From positions 148,144-212,143 of the forward strand of contig NZ_QAJR01000003.1 in the NCBI RefSeq assembly GCF_003852545.1: DNA of 64,000 nt. The letters run 5' to 3'. Below the pieces are notes generated by a model. The model was not told the origin of the DNA. It did no database searches and saw only the letters and a program-made list of their open reading frames with translations. The DNA is from Acidovorax sp. FJL06. Its GTDB lineage: Bacteria; Pseudomonadota; Gammaproteobacteria; Burkholderiales; Burkholderiaceae_C. The position numbers were made by a program, and so were the translations under genes. This document shows, piece by piece, positions 1 through 8,969 of the stretch. How positions within the stretch are numbered: position 1 is the stretch's first letter; each line of letters starts with the position of its first letter.

Positions 1-20
1 GCGCAGCGCCTCAGGGGGGT
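1..20. repeat. right end of a GC-rich hairpin repeat at the end of the BLUF gene
   Basis: The first bases of the window, GCGCAGCGCCTCAGGGGGG, match the right half of the hairpin repeat at 36210-36262 (GCGCCTCAGGGGG). Both copies lie just beyond, or at, the stop codon of a leftward gene. The left half is outside the window, so the structure cannot be seen here. A 3'-end processing or termination role is inference. Confidence 0.45.
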
Positions 21-25
21 GATCT

Positions 26-448
26 CTATGCTCTTCCGATGATGGAGGCCGTGGCCATCAGCTCTTCCAGCAGCGCAAACGACACCTTGCCCGACACCGC
101 ATACGGGTCCAGCTCGGGCTTTTCGGAGTATTTGAGCAAGATGGAATGGTTGATCTTGGAGAGGTTCACCTGCCCCATGGTCCAGCCGCCAAAGCGGCGC
201 TCCGAGATTTCTTCGTAGTGCAGCAGCTCCACATCCTTGTGGCGCGGGTCCTTCTGGATGTGGCCGTACAGGTCGCTCACGGCGGAGCGCCCGCCCTCGA
301 TGGCCTGCAGGAACACGCCGCCGCCGTAGCACAGCACGCCGGTGATGCCGCAGGCGGGGTTGTGCTCGCGCGATTGCGTGAGGATGGCTTCAATGGCGGC
401 GGGCGAGGTGTCCACCGCACGGCTGGCATAAAGCAGGCGCACGAGCAT
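26..448 (-). CDS. BLUF-domain blue-light photoreceptor
   Basis: A short protein of 140 residues made almost entirely of a BLUF (sensor of blue light using FAD) domain. It starts MLVRLLYASRA, which supplies the conserved tyrosine near residue 6. NPACGITGVLCY carries the conserved asparagine, FLQAIEG the conserved glutamine, and FGGWTMG a tryptophan/methionine region, so the flavin hydrogen-bond network looks complete. There is no output domain, so it probably signals by protein contact. I chose the ATG at 448 over an upstream ATG inside folE because GGAAGGA lies just before it and the BLUF fold begins at once. One base separates it from the folE stop, so the two are almost certainly co-transcribed. 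Confidence 0.9.
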   Translation of the reverse strand: MLVRLLYASRAVDTSPAAIEAILTQSREHNPACGITGVLCYGGGVFLQAIEGGRSAVSDLYGHIQKDPRHKDVELLHYEEISERRFGGWTMGQVNLSKINHSILLKYSEKPELDPYAVSGKVSFALLEELMATASIIGRA

Positions 449-449
449 G

Positions 450-1181
450 TCAGTTCCTTCCAGGAATGAGCGAGAGAAATTCGCGGCGCAGGGCACTGTC
501 CTTGAGGAACACGCCGCGCATCACGGAGTTGATCATCTTGCTGTCCATCTCGCGCACACCGCGCCAGGACATGCAGAAGTGGCTGGCCTCCATCACCACG
601 GCCAGGCCGTCGGGCTGGGTTTTTTCCATGATGAGGTCGGCCAGCTGCACCACGGCTTCTTCCTGGATCTGGGGGCGGCCCATGACCCAGTCCACCAAGC
701 GTGCGTACTTGCTCAGGCCGATCACGTTGGTGTGCTCGTTGGGCATGATGCCGATCCAGATCTTGCCGATGACAGGGCAGAAATGGTGGCTGCAGGCGCT
801 GCGCACGGTGATGGGGCCAACGATCATCAGCTCGTTCAGGTGCTCGGCGTTGGGGAACTCGGTGATGGGCGGTTGCGCCACATAGCGGCCCTTGAACACC
901 TCGTTGATGTACATCTTGGCCACGCGGCGCGCGGTGTTGTTGGTGTTGTGGTCGCCCTCGGTGTTGATCACCATGCTGTCGAGCACGCCCTGCATCTTGG
1001 CCTCGACCTCGTCGAGCAGCTTCTCCAGCTCGCCGGGCTCAATGAACTCGGCAATGTTGTCGTTGGCGTGAAAGCGCTTGCGGGCGGCGGCGAGGCGCTC
1101 GCGGATCTTGACGGAGACAGGCGTGCCTTCATCATCCGGCGGGGTGGGCGTCATATCGGCGGCAGGAGTTTGGCTGGACAT
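450..1181 (-). CDS. folE: GTP cyclohydrolase I (FolE)
   Basis: Converts GTP to 7,8-dihydroneopterin triphosphate, the first step of folate and pterin synthesis, in the cytoplasm. The protein has 243 residues, slightly long for the family because of an acidic, proline-rich N-terminal tail of about 25 residues. The zinc-binding stretch is present as CSHHFCPVIGK, and the later cysteine is in SHFCMSWRGV. The C-terminal half holds the usual substrate-binding region. The BLUF gene follows one base after its stop. The pterin phosphatase candidate nudB is also in this window, at 11536-12009. Confidence 0.95.
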   Translation of the reverse strand: MSSQTPAADMTPTPPDDEGTPVSVKIRERLAAARKRFHANDNIAEFIEPGELEKLLDEVEAKMQGVLDSMVINTEGDHNTNNTARRVAKMYINEVFKGRYVAQPPITEFPNAEHLNELMIVGPITVRSACSHHFCPVIGKIWIGIMPNEHTNVIGLSKYARLVDWVMGRPQIQEEAVVQLADLIMEKTQPDGLAVVMEASHFCMSWRGVREMDSKMINSVMRGVFLKDSALRREFLSLIPGRN

Positions 1182-1214
1182 GGCCAGAATCGTAACAGCG
1201 AACCGCGATCTTCC

Positions 1215-1281
1215 GATTTCAAGGGTTTTAGGCAGCTAGCGCTTATTGGACAAGCGCCAACAGCTATTATTTTTATAGCAA
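1215..1281 (-). repeat. dual-hairpin repeat, copy 1
   Basis: Intergenic copy between folE and clsB. In plus orientation hairpin A is GCGCTT-7 nt-AAGCGC (1239-1257) and hairpin B is GCTAT-TATTTTT-ATAGC (1263-1279). It is preceded by GATTTCAAGGG, the conserved outer tail of the family. It is the best-preserved copy and I used it to define the element. It lies just upstream of folE and downstream of clsB, both leftward. Confidence 0.85.
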
Positions 1282-1312
1282 TCACCCCGCAGCACATGGC
1301 ACTGCCCGCCTG

Positions 1313-2560
1313 TCAGTATCGGTTGCCCGTCACCCACAGGGCCAGCCGCATCAGGCCAAAGGCGATGCGGTCCAGCACGCGCTGGCGCAGCGGGCGGCCG
1401 GCATAGCGTGCGGGGTCCATGCGCCGGCCGGCGTGCTGCATGGCGTGCACGAGCCGCTGGCGCAGGTCGGCGGCAAAGGCGCCGTCTTCCACCACCACGT
1501 TGGCCTCGCGCGCCAGCAGCAGGGAGAGGGGGTCGAGGTTGGACGAGCCCACCGTGGCCCAGGGCCGCTCGCCCCGCGCGTCGATCACGGCCACCTTGGC
1601 GTGCAGAAAGCTGGGCGCGTATTCGTAGATCTCGACCCCCGCCTCCAGCAGCGCGCCATACACCGGCCGGGCCGCGTGGTACTGCATGAAGTATTCATAG
1701 CGCCCCTGCAGCAGCAGGCGCACACGCACACCCCGGCGCGCCGCCAGCACCAGCGCGCGGCGCAGCTTGCCGCCGGGCATGAAGTAGGCGTTGGCAATGA
1801 TGATCTCGTGCCGCGCGGTGCCGATGGCGCGGCGGTAGGCTTTTTCGATGCGGCTGCGGTTGCGCACGTTGTCGCGCAGCACCAGCGCGGCGCGCATGGG
1901 CGGGCCGGCGGCGCCGTCCAGCCGTGCCGCGTGGCTGGCGGCGCTGGCCGCGCGCAGGGCCTGCAGCGCCTCGGGCAGGCGGCGCAGGCGTGCACCACGC
2001 ATGGTCTGCACGGCCTGCATGCGCCACCAGAGCTGGTCCATGGTGTCGCTGGCGGCCGCCACCAGGCTGCCCGTGGCACGCACGGCAAAGTCAAAGCGGG
2101 GGGCGTCGAGCGTGCCGTGGTTGGGGTCGTGGAAATCATCCAGCACATTGATGCCGCCGCAGAACAGCAGGTGGCCATCCACCACGCAGAGCTTGCGGTG
2201 CAGCCGCCGCCACCGGTGGGGCAGCAGCAGGCCCAGGGGCCCGAGCGGCGAGTACACGCTGTACCGCACCCCGGCGGCCTGCAGCCGCCCGGCCCAGGCC
2301 TCGGGCAGGGCCCCCGTGCCCACGCCATCCACCACCAGCTGGGTGCGCACGCCCCGCTGCGCCGCACGCATCAGCGCCTCGGCCACGGCCGCGCCCGAGC
2401 CGGTGAAATCGAAGATGTAGGTCTCGAACTGGATATCCGACAGCGCGGCGTCCATGGCCAGTATCAGGGCCGGGAACAGCTCCTCGGCGCCCTGCAGCAG
2501 ACGCACCCGGTGGTCGTCCGAAAACTCCGTGCCACGGACCAGGGGCGGCTTTTTCTTCAC
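1313..2560 (-). CDS. clsB: phospholipase D-type cardiolipin synthase (ClsB-like)
   Basis: A 415-residue protein with two HKD phospholipase D motifs: HRKLCVVDG with GG a few residues later, and HAKVAVID followed by VGSSNLDP. This is the two-domain arrangement of cardiolipin synthases, which join phosphatidyl groups at the inner membrane. It lacks the N-terminal transmembrane pair of ClsA, which points to the ClsB (YbhO) type. The neighbouring endonuclease/exonuclease/phosphatase gene matches the E. coli ybhP-clsB order and supports this. The gene starts four bases after the stop of that gene. Substrate preference cannot be judged from sequence. Confidence 0.88.
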   Translation of the reverse strand: MKKKPPLVRGTEFSDDHRVRLLQGAEELFPALILAMDAALSDIQFETYIFDFTGSGAAVAEALMRAAQRGVRTQLVVDGVGTGALPEAWAGRLQAAGVRYSVYSPLGPLGLLLPHRWRRLHRKLCVVDGHLLFCGGINVLDDFHDPNHGTLDAPRFDFAVRATGSLVAAASDTMDQLWWRMQAVQTMRGARLRRLPEALQALRAASAASHAARLDGAAGPPMRAALVLRDNVRNRSRIEKAYRRAIGTARHEIIIANAYFMPGGKLRRALVLAARRGVRVRLLLQGRYEYFMQYHAARPVYGALLEAGVEIYEYAPSFLHAKVAVIDARGERPWATVGSSNLDPLSLLLAREANVVVEDGAFAADLRQRLVHAMQHAGRRMDPARYAGRPLRQRVLDRIAFGLMRLALWVTGNRY

Positions 2561-2564
2561 GTGC

Positions 2565-3302
2565 TCACAACCGGAATTCGGCGATCAGCGGCAGGTGGTC
2601 GGACATGCGCCACCAGATGCGGCCGCGCGGCACATGCAGCGACAGGGGCGTGAGGCCCCGCGCATACACATGGTCCAGCTGGGTCAGGGGCAGCCGCGCG
2701 GGGTAGGTGAAAGCGCGCGGGCCTTCAAACTCATACAGCGCAAACCCGGCGAGCATGCGCTTGAGCTGCTGCCCCCAGTCGTTGAAGTCGCCGGCCACCA
2801 CCAGCGGCGCACCGGGCGGCACCTCGCGCTCGATAAACCCCTGCAGGCGCTCGATCTGCCGCACGCGGCTGCCGGGGATGAGCCCCAGGTGCACCACGAT
2901 CACATGGACATTGCGGCCCTGGGCATTCACCTCCACATGCAGCAGGCCGCGCTGCTCGAAGCGGTGGTCCGAGATGTCCTCGTGCTGGTGCCCGATCACG
3001 GGCCAGCGCGTGAGCAGCGCGTTGCCATGCTCGCCATGTTTGGTAAAGGCGTTGGTGCGGTACACCGACTCATAGCCCTCGGGTGCCAGGAACTCGGCCT
3101 GGGGCACATCGGGCCAGCGCTGAAAGTAGGCCGCCTCGCGCCGGTGGAGCTTGCGCACCTCCTGCAGGCAGACGATGTCGGCATCGAGCTGCTCGACCGC
3201 CAGGCCCAGGTTGTGGATCTCCAGCCGCCGCGCGGGGCCGATGCCTTGCACACCCTTGTGGATGTTGTAGGTGGCCACCCGCAGAATATCGTCGTGTTGC
3301 AT
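2565..3302 (-). CDS. ybhP: endonuclease/exonuclease/phosphatase family protein (YbhP-like)
   Basis: 245 residues in the DNase I-like metal-dependent phosphoesterase fold. Visible signatures are TYNIHKG near the N-terminus, the metal-binding glutamate in CLQEV, GNALLTRWP, VAGDFNDW with the catalytic Asp-Asn pair, and the final SDHLPL with its histidine. Members act on nucleic acids or phospho-lipid headgroups, and the substrate here is unknown. Pairing with clsB suggests a membrane-lipid role. I start at MQHDDILRVATYN (3302) rather than nine residues earlier because AGGACC lies before it and family members begin near this point. Confidence 0.82.
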   Translation of the reverse strand: MQHDDILRVATYNIHKGVQGIGPARRLEIHNLGLAVEQLDADIVCLQEVRKLHRREAAYFQRWPDVPQAEFLAPEGYESVYRTNAFTKHGEHGNALLTRWPVIGHQHEDISDHRFEQRGLLHVEVNAQGRNVHVIVVHLGLIPGSRVRQIERLQGFIEREVPPGAPLVVAGDFNDWGQQLKRMLAGFALYEFEGPRAFTYPARLPLTQLDHVYARGLTPLSLHVPRGRIWWRMSDHLPLIAEFRL

Positions 3303-3449
3303 GGTCCTGGAAGCGGTAGTTGAACGCACTCACTTGGGATTGTGTCGCAAGCCGTGCCCGCAGCGGGTTTGCCCGACGCCCACGGGCGGCCATGGGCCAG
3401 TACACTGGGGCTGTCTCCTCCACGCCACACGCAGGCCAGTTCACCCTCC

Positions 3450-5231
3450 ATGGCCACCGAGAACCGCCCCCCCGCCTCCACCCAGGTTCAGGCACTGATT
3501 GTGGACAGCAATGCCACGTCACGCAGCATCCTGGCCGGGCAACTGCGCGAATACGGCGTGAACCGCATCGTGCAGTGCTCGCGTGTGCAGGACGCGCGCA
3601 GCCGGCTGGAGCACACGGTGTTTGACTACGTGCTGTGCGACCAGTTCTTTGGCGATGCCAACTCCTCGGGCCAGACCCTGCTGGACGACCTGCGGCGCGC
3701 GCAGCTGCTGCCGTTTTCCACCGTGTTTTTCATGGTCACGGCCGAGGCCTCGTATGCCGCCGTGGCCGAGGCCGCCGAGTCGGCGCTGGATGGCTACCTG
3801 CTCAAACCCTTCACGCCCAGCGCACTGTTCGAGCGCCTGAGCCTGGCGCGCCTGCGCAAGGTGCACCTCAAGCCCATCTTTGACGCCATCGAGGCCGAGG
3901 ACTTCGAGCAAGCCGCTGCGCTGTGCGTGGAGCGCTTCGAGGCGCGCAAGCCCTACTGGCTGTATGCCGCGCGCATCGGCTCGGAGCTGCTGCTGCGCCT
4001 GGGCCGGCACGACGAGGCACGCACGCTGTTCGAGGCCGTGATCGCCGCCCGCGCCCTGCCCTGGGCCAAGCTCGGGGTGGCGCGCGCGCAGATCGAATCG
4101 GGCCAGGCGGCGCGCGCCATCACCACCCTGCAGGAGCTGATCGGCGAAGACGCTTCGTTTGCCGATGCCTACGACGTGCTCGGCCGCGCCCAGGTGGAGC
4201 TGGGCAACTTCGCGCAGGCCATCGAAACCTACCGCACCGCCAGCACCCTCACGCCGGATTCGGTGGTGCGGCTGCAGAAGCTGGGGATGATGTCGTACTA
4301 CATGGGCGACCGCGAAACGGCCACCAAGGTACTGGCCCGGGCCGTGATCCTGGGGATCGACTCCAAGCTGTTCGACTACCAGTCGCTGGTGCTGCTGACC
4401 TTTGCCTACTACGCCGAGAACGACCGCAAAGGCATCGAGCGCTGCATGGCCGACTTTGCGCGCATCCTGGAGCGCCACGCCGAGAGCGCACGCGTCCGCC
4501 GGTTTGCCGAGGTCGCGCGGGCGCTGCAGCTCATCCAGCAGCGGCAGTTCTCGCAGGCTGTCGAATCGGTGCGCGCCATGGCACGTGAGATCACGGCCGC
4601 CAGCTTTGACTTTGAAGCCGCCTGCAACCTGGGCAGCCTGCTGGCGGTGCTGGCCGTTACCTCCATCGAATTGCCCGAGGGCGAGGGCTGGGTGCGCGCC
4701 CTGGGCATGCGCTACGCCAACACGCGCGGCCTGACCGAACTGATGGCCAACGCCTGCAACCTGCATGAGCCCTATGGCGTGCTGGTGCGCGACTGCCTGC
4801 AGCAAGTCAACAAGGCCGCCGAAGTTGCCATGGCCCAGAGCCTGGCAGGCAACCCCGCAGGCGCCGTGCAAAAGCTGCTGCAGCAGGCCGACGCCACCCT
4901 CAACTCCAAGCTCCTGGACCTGTCGCAGCAGGTGCTGCTGCGGCACGGTGCGCGCATCGCATCGCCCGAGCCGCTGCAGGAAGCCATCGATGCGCTGCGC
5001 CAGCGCATGGGCACCACCCCGGCGCGCGCCATCCTGGGGCAGGACAGCGAACGGCGGCCCGGCGGCGTGGTGATCCGCTCGCGCAATGCCGTGGAGAGCA
5101 GCCCCGCAACGCGTGCCACAGGGAGCCCTGAACCGGGCGGCGATGATGAGGGTGCGGGCAGCGATGGTGCAGACGGGCCCGGCGATGCCGGGCCGGATGG
5201 CCCGATGGGCAGACTCCCGCTGCCGCCCTGA
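3450..5231 (+). CDS. response-regulator receiver domain fused to tetratricopeptide repeats
   Basis: 593 residues. Residues ~12-130 form a CheY-like receiver: ALIVDSN at the start, a phosphoacceptor aspartate in VLCDQ, a threonine in FFMVTAE, and the conserved lysine in LLKPF. The remainder is helical with repeated alanine/leucine-rich TPR-like units (for example DAYDVLGRAQVELGNFAQAI), ending in a disordered Gly/Pro/Asp-rich tail of about 70 residues. There is no DNA-binding or enzymatic output domain, so phosphorylation probably controls a protein interaction. No histidine kinase is adjacent. I used the ATG at 3450; the open frame extends 36 codons upstream without receiver homology. It is transcribed away from ybhP. 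Confidence 0.8.
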   Translation: MATENRPPASTQVQALIVDSNATSRSILAGQLREYGVNRIVQCSRVQDARSRLEHTVFDYVLCDQFFGDANSSGQTLLDDLRRAQLLPFSTVFFMVTAEASYAAVAEAAESALDGYLLKPFTPSALFERLSLARLRKVHLKPIFDAIEAEDFEQAAALCVERFEARKPYWLYAARIGSELLLRLGRHDEARTLFEAVIAARALPWAKLGVARAQIESGQAARAITTLQELIGEDASFADAYDVLGRAQVELGNFAQAIETYRTASTLTPDSVVRLQKLGMMSYYMGDRETATKVLARAVILGIDSKLFDYQSLVLLTFAYYAENDRKGIERCMADFARILERHAESARVRRFAEVARALQLIQQRQFSQAVESVRAMAREITAASFDFEAACNLGSLLAVLAVTSIELPEGEGWVRALGMRYANTRGLTELMANACNLHEPYGVLVRDCLQQVNKAAEVAMAQSLAGNPAGAVQKLLQQADATLNSKLLDLSQQVLLRHGARIASPEPLQEAIDALRQRMGTTPARAILGQDSERRPGGVVIRSRNAVESSPATRATGSPEPGGDDEGAGSDGADGPGDAGPDGPMGRLPLPP

Positions 5232-5258
5232 GCGGCCCCTGCACAGCGCGCACCGGCC

Positions 5259-6074
5259 TCACACAAAGCGGAACGCGATGCTGCCCAGCGAGCCGTAGTC
5301 GGCATGGAAGGTATCGCCCGCAGCGGCCGCCACGGGCCGGGTGAACGAGCCGCCCAGCACCACCTCGCCGGCTGCCAGCCCTTCCCCATAGGGCGCGAGC
5401 TTGTTGGCCAGCCAGGCCACGCCCGTGGCCGGGTGGTTGAGCACGGCGGCCGCCAAGCCCGACTCCTCGATCACGCCATTCTTGTAGAGCAGCGCGCCGC
5501 ACCAGCGCAGGTCCACCGCATCGGGCCGCACGGGGCGCCCGCCGGTGACGATGCCGGCATTGGCCGCGTTGTCCGAGATGGTGTCGAACACCTTGCGCAT
5601 CACGCCCGTGTGGCGGTCCTGCTGCTCGATGCGTGCGTCGATGATCTCGATGGCCGGCACCACGTACTCGGTAGCGGCCAGCACGTCGAAGATGTTCACG
5701 GGCGCTCGCCCCGGCTCGCCGCGCAGCGGCTTGTTGAGCACGAAGGCCAGCTCCACCTCCACGCGCGGCAGGATGAAGCGCTGCATGGGGATGTCGCCGC
5801 CCTCGGCAAAGAACATGTCGTCCAGCAGGGTACCGAAGTCGGGCTCGGTGATCTGGCTGGCCACCTGCATGGCGCGCGAGGTCAGGCCGATCTTGTGGCC
5901 GCGCACCGTGCGCCCCTCGGCGATCTTCATCGCCACCCAGGCGCGCGAGATGGCATAGCCGTCCTGCACCGTCATGCCGGGGTGGCGCTTGGAGAAATGC
6001 TCCACCTGCACGCGGGTCTTCTCGGCCTGGTGCAGCTCCTGGGCCAGTTGCTGGATCAGTGCATCGTCAAGCAT
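5259..6074 (-). CDS. hpaH: 2-oxo-hept-4-ene-1,7-dioate hydratase (HpaH/HpcG)
   Basis: 271 residues of the hydratase branch of the fumarylacetoacetase-like fold. It adds water to the 2-oxo-heptenedioate made after meta-cleavage of homoprotocatechuate. Recognisable features are [23 protein letters not shown], the metal-binding acidic cluster [13 protein letters not shown] and the terminal [10 protein letters not shown] with [12 protein letters not shown]. It is the last gene of the leftward hpa operon, 10 bases after the Bug-type binding protein. The aldolase that would act next (HpaI) is not in the window. Confidence 0.9.
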   Translation of the reverse strand: MLDDALIQQLAQELHQAEKTRVQVEHFSKRHPGMTVQDGYAISRAWVAMKIAEGRTVRGHKIGLTSRAMQVASQITEPDFGTLLDDMFFAEGGDIPMQRFILPRVEVELAFVLNKPLRGEPGRAPVNIFDVLAATEYVVPAIEIIDARIEQQDRHTGVMRKVFDTISDNAANAGIVTGGRPVRPDAVDLRWCGALLYKNGVIEESGLAAAVLNHPATGVAWLANKLAPYGEGLAAGEVVLGGSFTRPVAAAAGDTFHADYGSLGSIAFRFV

Positions 6075-6084
6075 CGGCGCACCC

Positions 6085-7083
6085 TCAGGATTCAGCAGTG
6101 AAGCCGATGGCTTTCACGATGGGCCCCCACTTGTCGCCATCGGCCTTGAGCAGCGCGGCCAGTTCGGTCGGCGTGGACGAACGGGCCTCCAGCCCCATGG
6201 CCGCCAGCCCGGCCACCACCTCCTTGTCCGCCAGCGCGGCGCGGATGGCGGCATTGGCCTTGGCCACCAGCTCGGCCGGCGCCTTGCCCGGCAGGAAGAA
6301 GCCGAACCATTCGCCATAGACCATGTCCTTGAAGCCCTGCTCCACCAGCGTGCCCGCACCCGGCACGAATTTATTGCGCGTGGCGCCCGAGGTGGCCAGC
6401 ACGCGGATCTTGCCGCCTTGCAGGTGGGGCAAAAACTCGCCCACCGGCGCCGACACCGCTGCGATCTGCCCGCCCAGCAGGTCCAAAATGGCCGGCTGCG
6501 AACCCCGGAAGCCCACGTGGCGCATGTCCACCTTGCCCGCGCGGCTGATGAGCTCGCCCACGAAGTGCGGCACCGAACCCGGTGCTGGCGAGCCGAAGTT
6601 GGCGCCCGTGGGGTTGGCCTTGCACCACTCCAGGAACTCGGGCACGGTCTTGACCGAGGCCGGCACCTGCGGGCCCACGGCAAAGCCCATGTCGAACACC
6701 ACGCCCAGCGAGACCGGGGTCACGTCGGCCACGGGGTCATAGGGCAGCTTCTTGTAGGTGTGGGGGTAGATGCCCAGCATGGACATGGGCGTGGCCAGCA
6801 GCGTGGCGCCGTCGGCCGGGGCGGCCTTGAGCGTGGTGATGGCGATCTGCCCGCCTGCGCCGGTCTTGTTCTCCACCACGGCCGACTTGGCATAGCCCCC
6901 GGTGATCTGGGTCGCCACGCGGCGCGCCAGGGTGTCCACCGTGCCACCGGCGGCAAAGCCGGCCAGGATCTTCACGGTGTCGATGGCCTGGGCGTGGGCC
7001 ATGAAGGGCAACGTGCCAGCGGCGCCGGCCAGGGCCAGCTGCAGGATGTCGCGGCGGGAAGGGGTAGGCGAGGATTTCGTCAT
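6085..7083 (-). CDS. Bug-family periplasmic solute-binding protein (tripartite tricarboxylate transport type)
   Basis: 332 residues. The N-terminus has a signal sequence with a twin-arginine-like [12 protein letters not shown] and a cleavage site near AHAQA, so export by Tat or Sec is possible. The mature part has typical Bug features: the opening [31 protein letters not shown] and [12 protein letters not shown]. These proteins bind carboxylates or aromatic acids in the periplasm and may serve TctAB-type permeases, which are absent here. Its place inside the homoprotocatechuate operon suggests capture of a hydroxyphenylacetate-like acid. The start at 7083 follows from the signal peptide. Confidence 0.88.
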   Translation of the reverse strand: MTKSSPTPSRRDILQLALAGAAGTLPFMAHAQAIDTVKILAGFAAGGTVDTLARRVATQITGGYAKSAVVENKTGAGGQIAITTLKAAPADGATLLATPMSMLGIYPHTYKKLPYDPVADVTPVSLGVVFDMGFAVGPQVPASVKTVPEFLEWCKANPTGANFGSPAPGSVPHFVGELISRAGKVDMRHVGFRGSQPAILDLLGGQIAAVSAPVGEFLPHLQGGKIRVLATSGATRNKFVPGAGTLVEQGFKDMVYGEWFGFFLPGKAPAELVAKANAAIRAALADKEVVAGLAAMGLEARSSTPTELAALLKADGDKWGPIVKAIGFTAES

Positions 7084-7109
7084 GCGTTGTCTCCGGGTCT
7101 CGTTGTGGG

Positions 7110-8054
7110 TTATTGCTTCGCCGCCTGCCGGTAGTTGGCCTTGAGGTGCTCGGGCACGCGCTCGTCGAAGCCGCAGGCCACGCGCCGCACCTCGGGGCTG
7201 TCGGTCGGCTGGTGGCCCACGCCCAGGGCCGAGGCGCGCGGTGCGGCGATGGCGACCACCGTGCCGGCCAGGCGGCCCAGGCCGGTGATCTCGCACTCCA
7301 CCCGATCGCCCGGGTCCACCGAGCGCGAGTGGCAGGGCGTGCCCATCAGGATCACGTCGCCCGGCACCAGGGTGATGTGGCGTGCGATGTCGGCCACCAC
7401 GTAGTGCGGGCCCCAGATGGTCTCGTCGCCAATGTGTGCTTCCTGCACCACCAGGCCGTTGCGGTAGGTGCGCAGCGTCTGCTCGAACAGGTTGACGCCG
7501 CGCACGATGCCCGGGCCGATGGGCAGCAATGTGTCCGCCCCCTTCACCCGCAGCATGCTGCCCTGGTCGGTGTCGCGGTAGTTCTGCAGGCCCATGTCGA
7601 GCGCGGGGCAAAAGCCTTCGATGTAATCCCAGGCCTCGTCGGGCAGCACGTTGCGGCAGGTCTTGCCGATGACCACGGCGTACTCGCCTTCATAGTTCAG
7701 GTACAGGCTGTCGGCAGGCTTGTGGATCTCGCAGCCGTGGCCGTTGACCGAGGTTGGCGGCTTGGTGAAGTAGGTCGGGGTTTCGGTCGGCTTGGGCTGG
7801 TTGCGCGTCTCGAAGCTGCGCGAGCTGTACGAGATGTGCACGGCGATGACCTTGCTGGGCGAGACGGGGGGCAGGTGCTGCACCGTGGCCGGGTCGAGCA
7901 CGCGGCCATCGTCCAGGCGCAGCTGGCCCTGCTGCGCCCCCTCTTCCACAATGGTCCCCCAGCAGGCGCTGCCGCCCGCCAGCACGCGGCGGCGCTCCAC
8001 GCGCGGGCCGCGCATCACGGCGGGCAACTCGGTGATCGGGAATTCGAAGTTCAT
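7110..8054 (-). CDS. hpaG: fumarylacetoacetate hydrolase-family decarboxylase/isomerase (HpaG-like)
   Basis: 314 residues: an N-terminal cap of about 75 residues followed by one FAH catalytic domain. Features include YFTKPPTSVNGHG, the metal-binding glutamates of NYEGEYAVVIGK, GLQNYRDTDQGSMLRVKGADT and VLMGTP-type ILMGTPCHSRSVDPGD. In the homoprotocatechuate pathway this family decarboxylates 5-oxopent-3-ene-1,2,5-tricarboxylate and isomerises the product. E. coli HpaG has two fused halves, whereas this protein has one, so doing both steps is uncertain. It overlaps hpaD in an ATGA junction, indicating translational coupling. Confidence 0.82.
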   Translation of the reverse strand: MNFEFPITELPAVMRGPRVERRRVLAGGSACWGTIVEEGAQQGQLRLDDGRVLDPATVQHLPPVSPSKVIAVHISYSSRSFETRNQPKPTETPTYFTKPPTSVNGHGCEIHKPADSLYLNYEGEYAVVIGKTCRNVLPDEAWDYIEGFCPALDMGLQNYRDTDQGSMLRVKGADTLLPIGPGIVRGVNLFEQTLRTYRNGLVVQEAHIGDETIWGPHYVVADIARHITLVPGDVILMGTPCHSRSVDPGDRVECEITGLGRLAGTVVAIAAPRASALGVGHQPTDSPEVRRVACGFDERVPEHLKANYRQAAKQ

Positions 8055-8944
8055 GCCGCCACCCCCGCCACTTCTGTCTCGCCATCGAACCACATGTGCA
8101 CGTTGCCCGTGCCGCGTGCGTTCTCGTAGGCCGACAGGGCCACGCCGCGCGCGCGGCAGTCGGCCCCGCCCATGGCGCCCAGCATCTGCAGGTAGTGCGC
8201 GCCGAAGGCCTCCCAGGGCATCTTGCGGTACTCGTCCTGCCAGCGGTCGAGCACCCTGTCGTGCCGGCCCTGCTCCATCAGCGCGATGGCGCCCTTGTCG
8301 CTCACGATGTTCTCGGGCCGCGAGACATTGCTCTCGTGGAAGATGCGCGGGTGGTTGGGCTTCCAGTCGATGGGGTTGAACTTGTGGCTGAGCGCGCCCG
8401 AGGCCAGCAGCAGCACGCGCAGGCCGCTGCGGCGCACGGCCTCGGCAATCGCCTCGCCCGATTGGAGGAAGTGGCGCCAGTCGCAGTTCTGGCACGAGCT
8501 CACGGTGACCACCGGCGTGTCGCTGCGCTCCAGGCGCAGCTGCTTGACCAGGTTGATGGTGGCGTACTGCTTGCCCAGGTCGGGGTGGTTGATGACGCGG
8601 TTGTAGCCCTTCTGTTCGCGCGACACGGCCTCGATCTCGAGCGCCAGGTCCGGGTGGCCCCGGTAGTCGTAGGGCACGCCGTGCAGGTACCAGGGCATCT
8701 CGTCGGAGATGAACATGCCCTGGTAGCGCGGCGCACCGTCCACCAGGTGGTAGCCCGTGGTAAACCAGTGCGAGTCGAAGAGGATGACCACGTCGGGCCG
8801 GGCGGCAGCGATGCGCTCGCGCAGGCGCGCATAGCCGGGGATGAGGTCCGAGTCGGCCCCCGCGCCCTGCAGCACGCGAAACTCTTCGCACTGCATCAGG
8901 CCGGGGTGGTGCGAGACGATGGCGGCGCCAACGATGCTTCCCAT
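8051..8944 (-). CDS. hpaD: 3,4-dihydroxyphenylacetate 2,3-dioxygenase (HpaD), LigB-type extradiol
   Basis: 297 residues of the class III extradiol ring-cleavage dioxygenases, which use Fe(II) to open homoprotocatechuate to 5-carboxymethyl-2-hydroxymuconate semialdehyde. AAIVSHHPGLM near the N-terminus supplies the family histidines, FDSHWFTTGYHLVDG the second conserved block and LASGALSHKFN the third. The size fits the HpaD branch, not the larger LigB/AmmB types. It lies between hpaE and hpaG and overlaps hpaG by four bases. The start at 8944 (MGSIVGAAIVSHHPG) lies 25 bases after hpaE. Confidence 0.9.
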   Translation of the reverse strand: MGSIVGAAIVSHHPGLMQCEEFRVLQGAGADSDLIPGYARLRERIAAARPDVVILFDSHWFTTGYHLVDGAPRYQGMFISDEMPWYLHGVPYDYRGHPDLALEIEAVSREQKGYNRVINHPDLGKQYATINLVKQLRLERSDTPVVTVSSCQNCDWRHFLQSGEAIAEAVRRSGLRVLLLASGALSHKFNPIDWKPNHPRIFHESNVSRPENIVSDKGAIALMEQGRHDRVLDRWQDEYRKMPWEAFGAHYLQMLGAMGGADCRARGVALSAYENARGTGNVHMWFDGETEVAGVAA

Positions 8945-8969
8945 GGTGTGTGTCTCCTGTGGATGTGTC

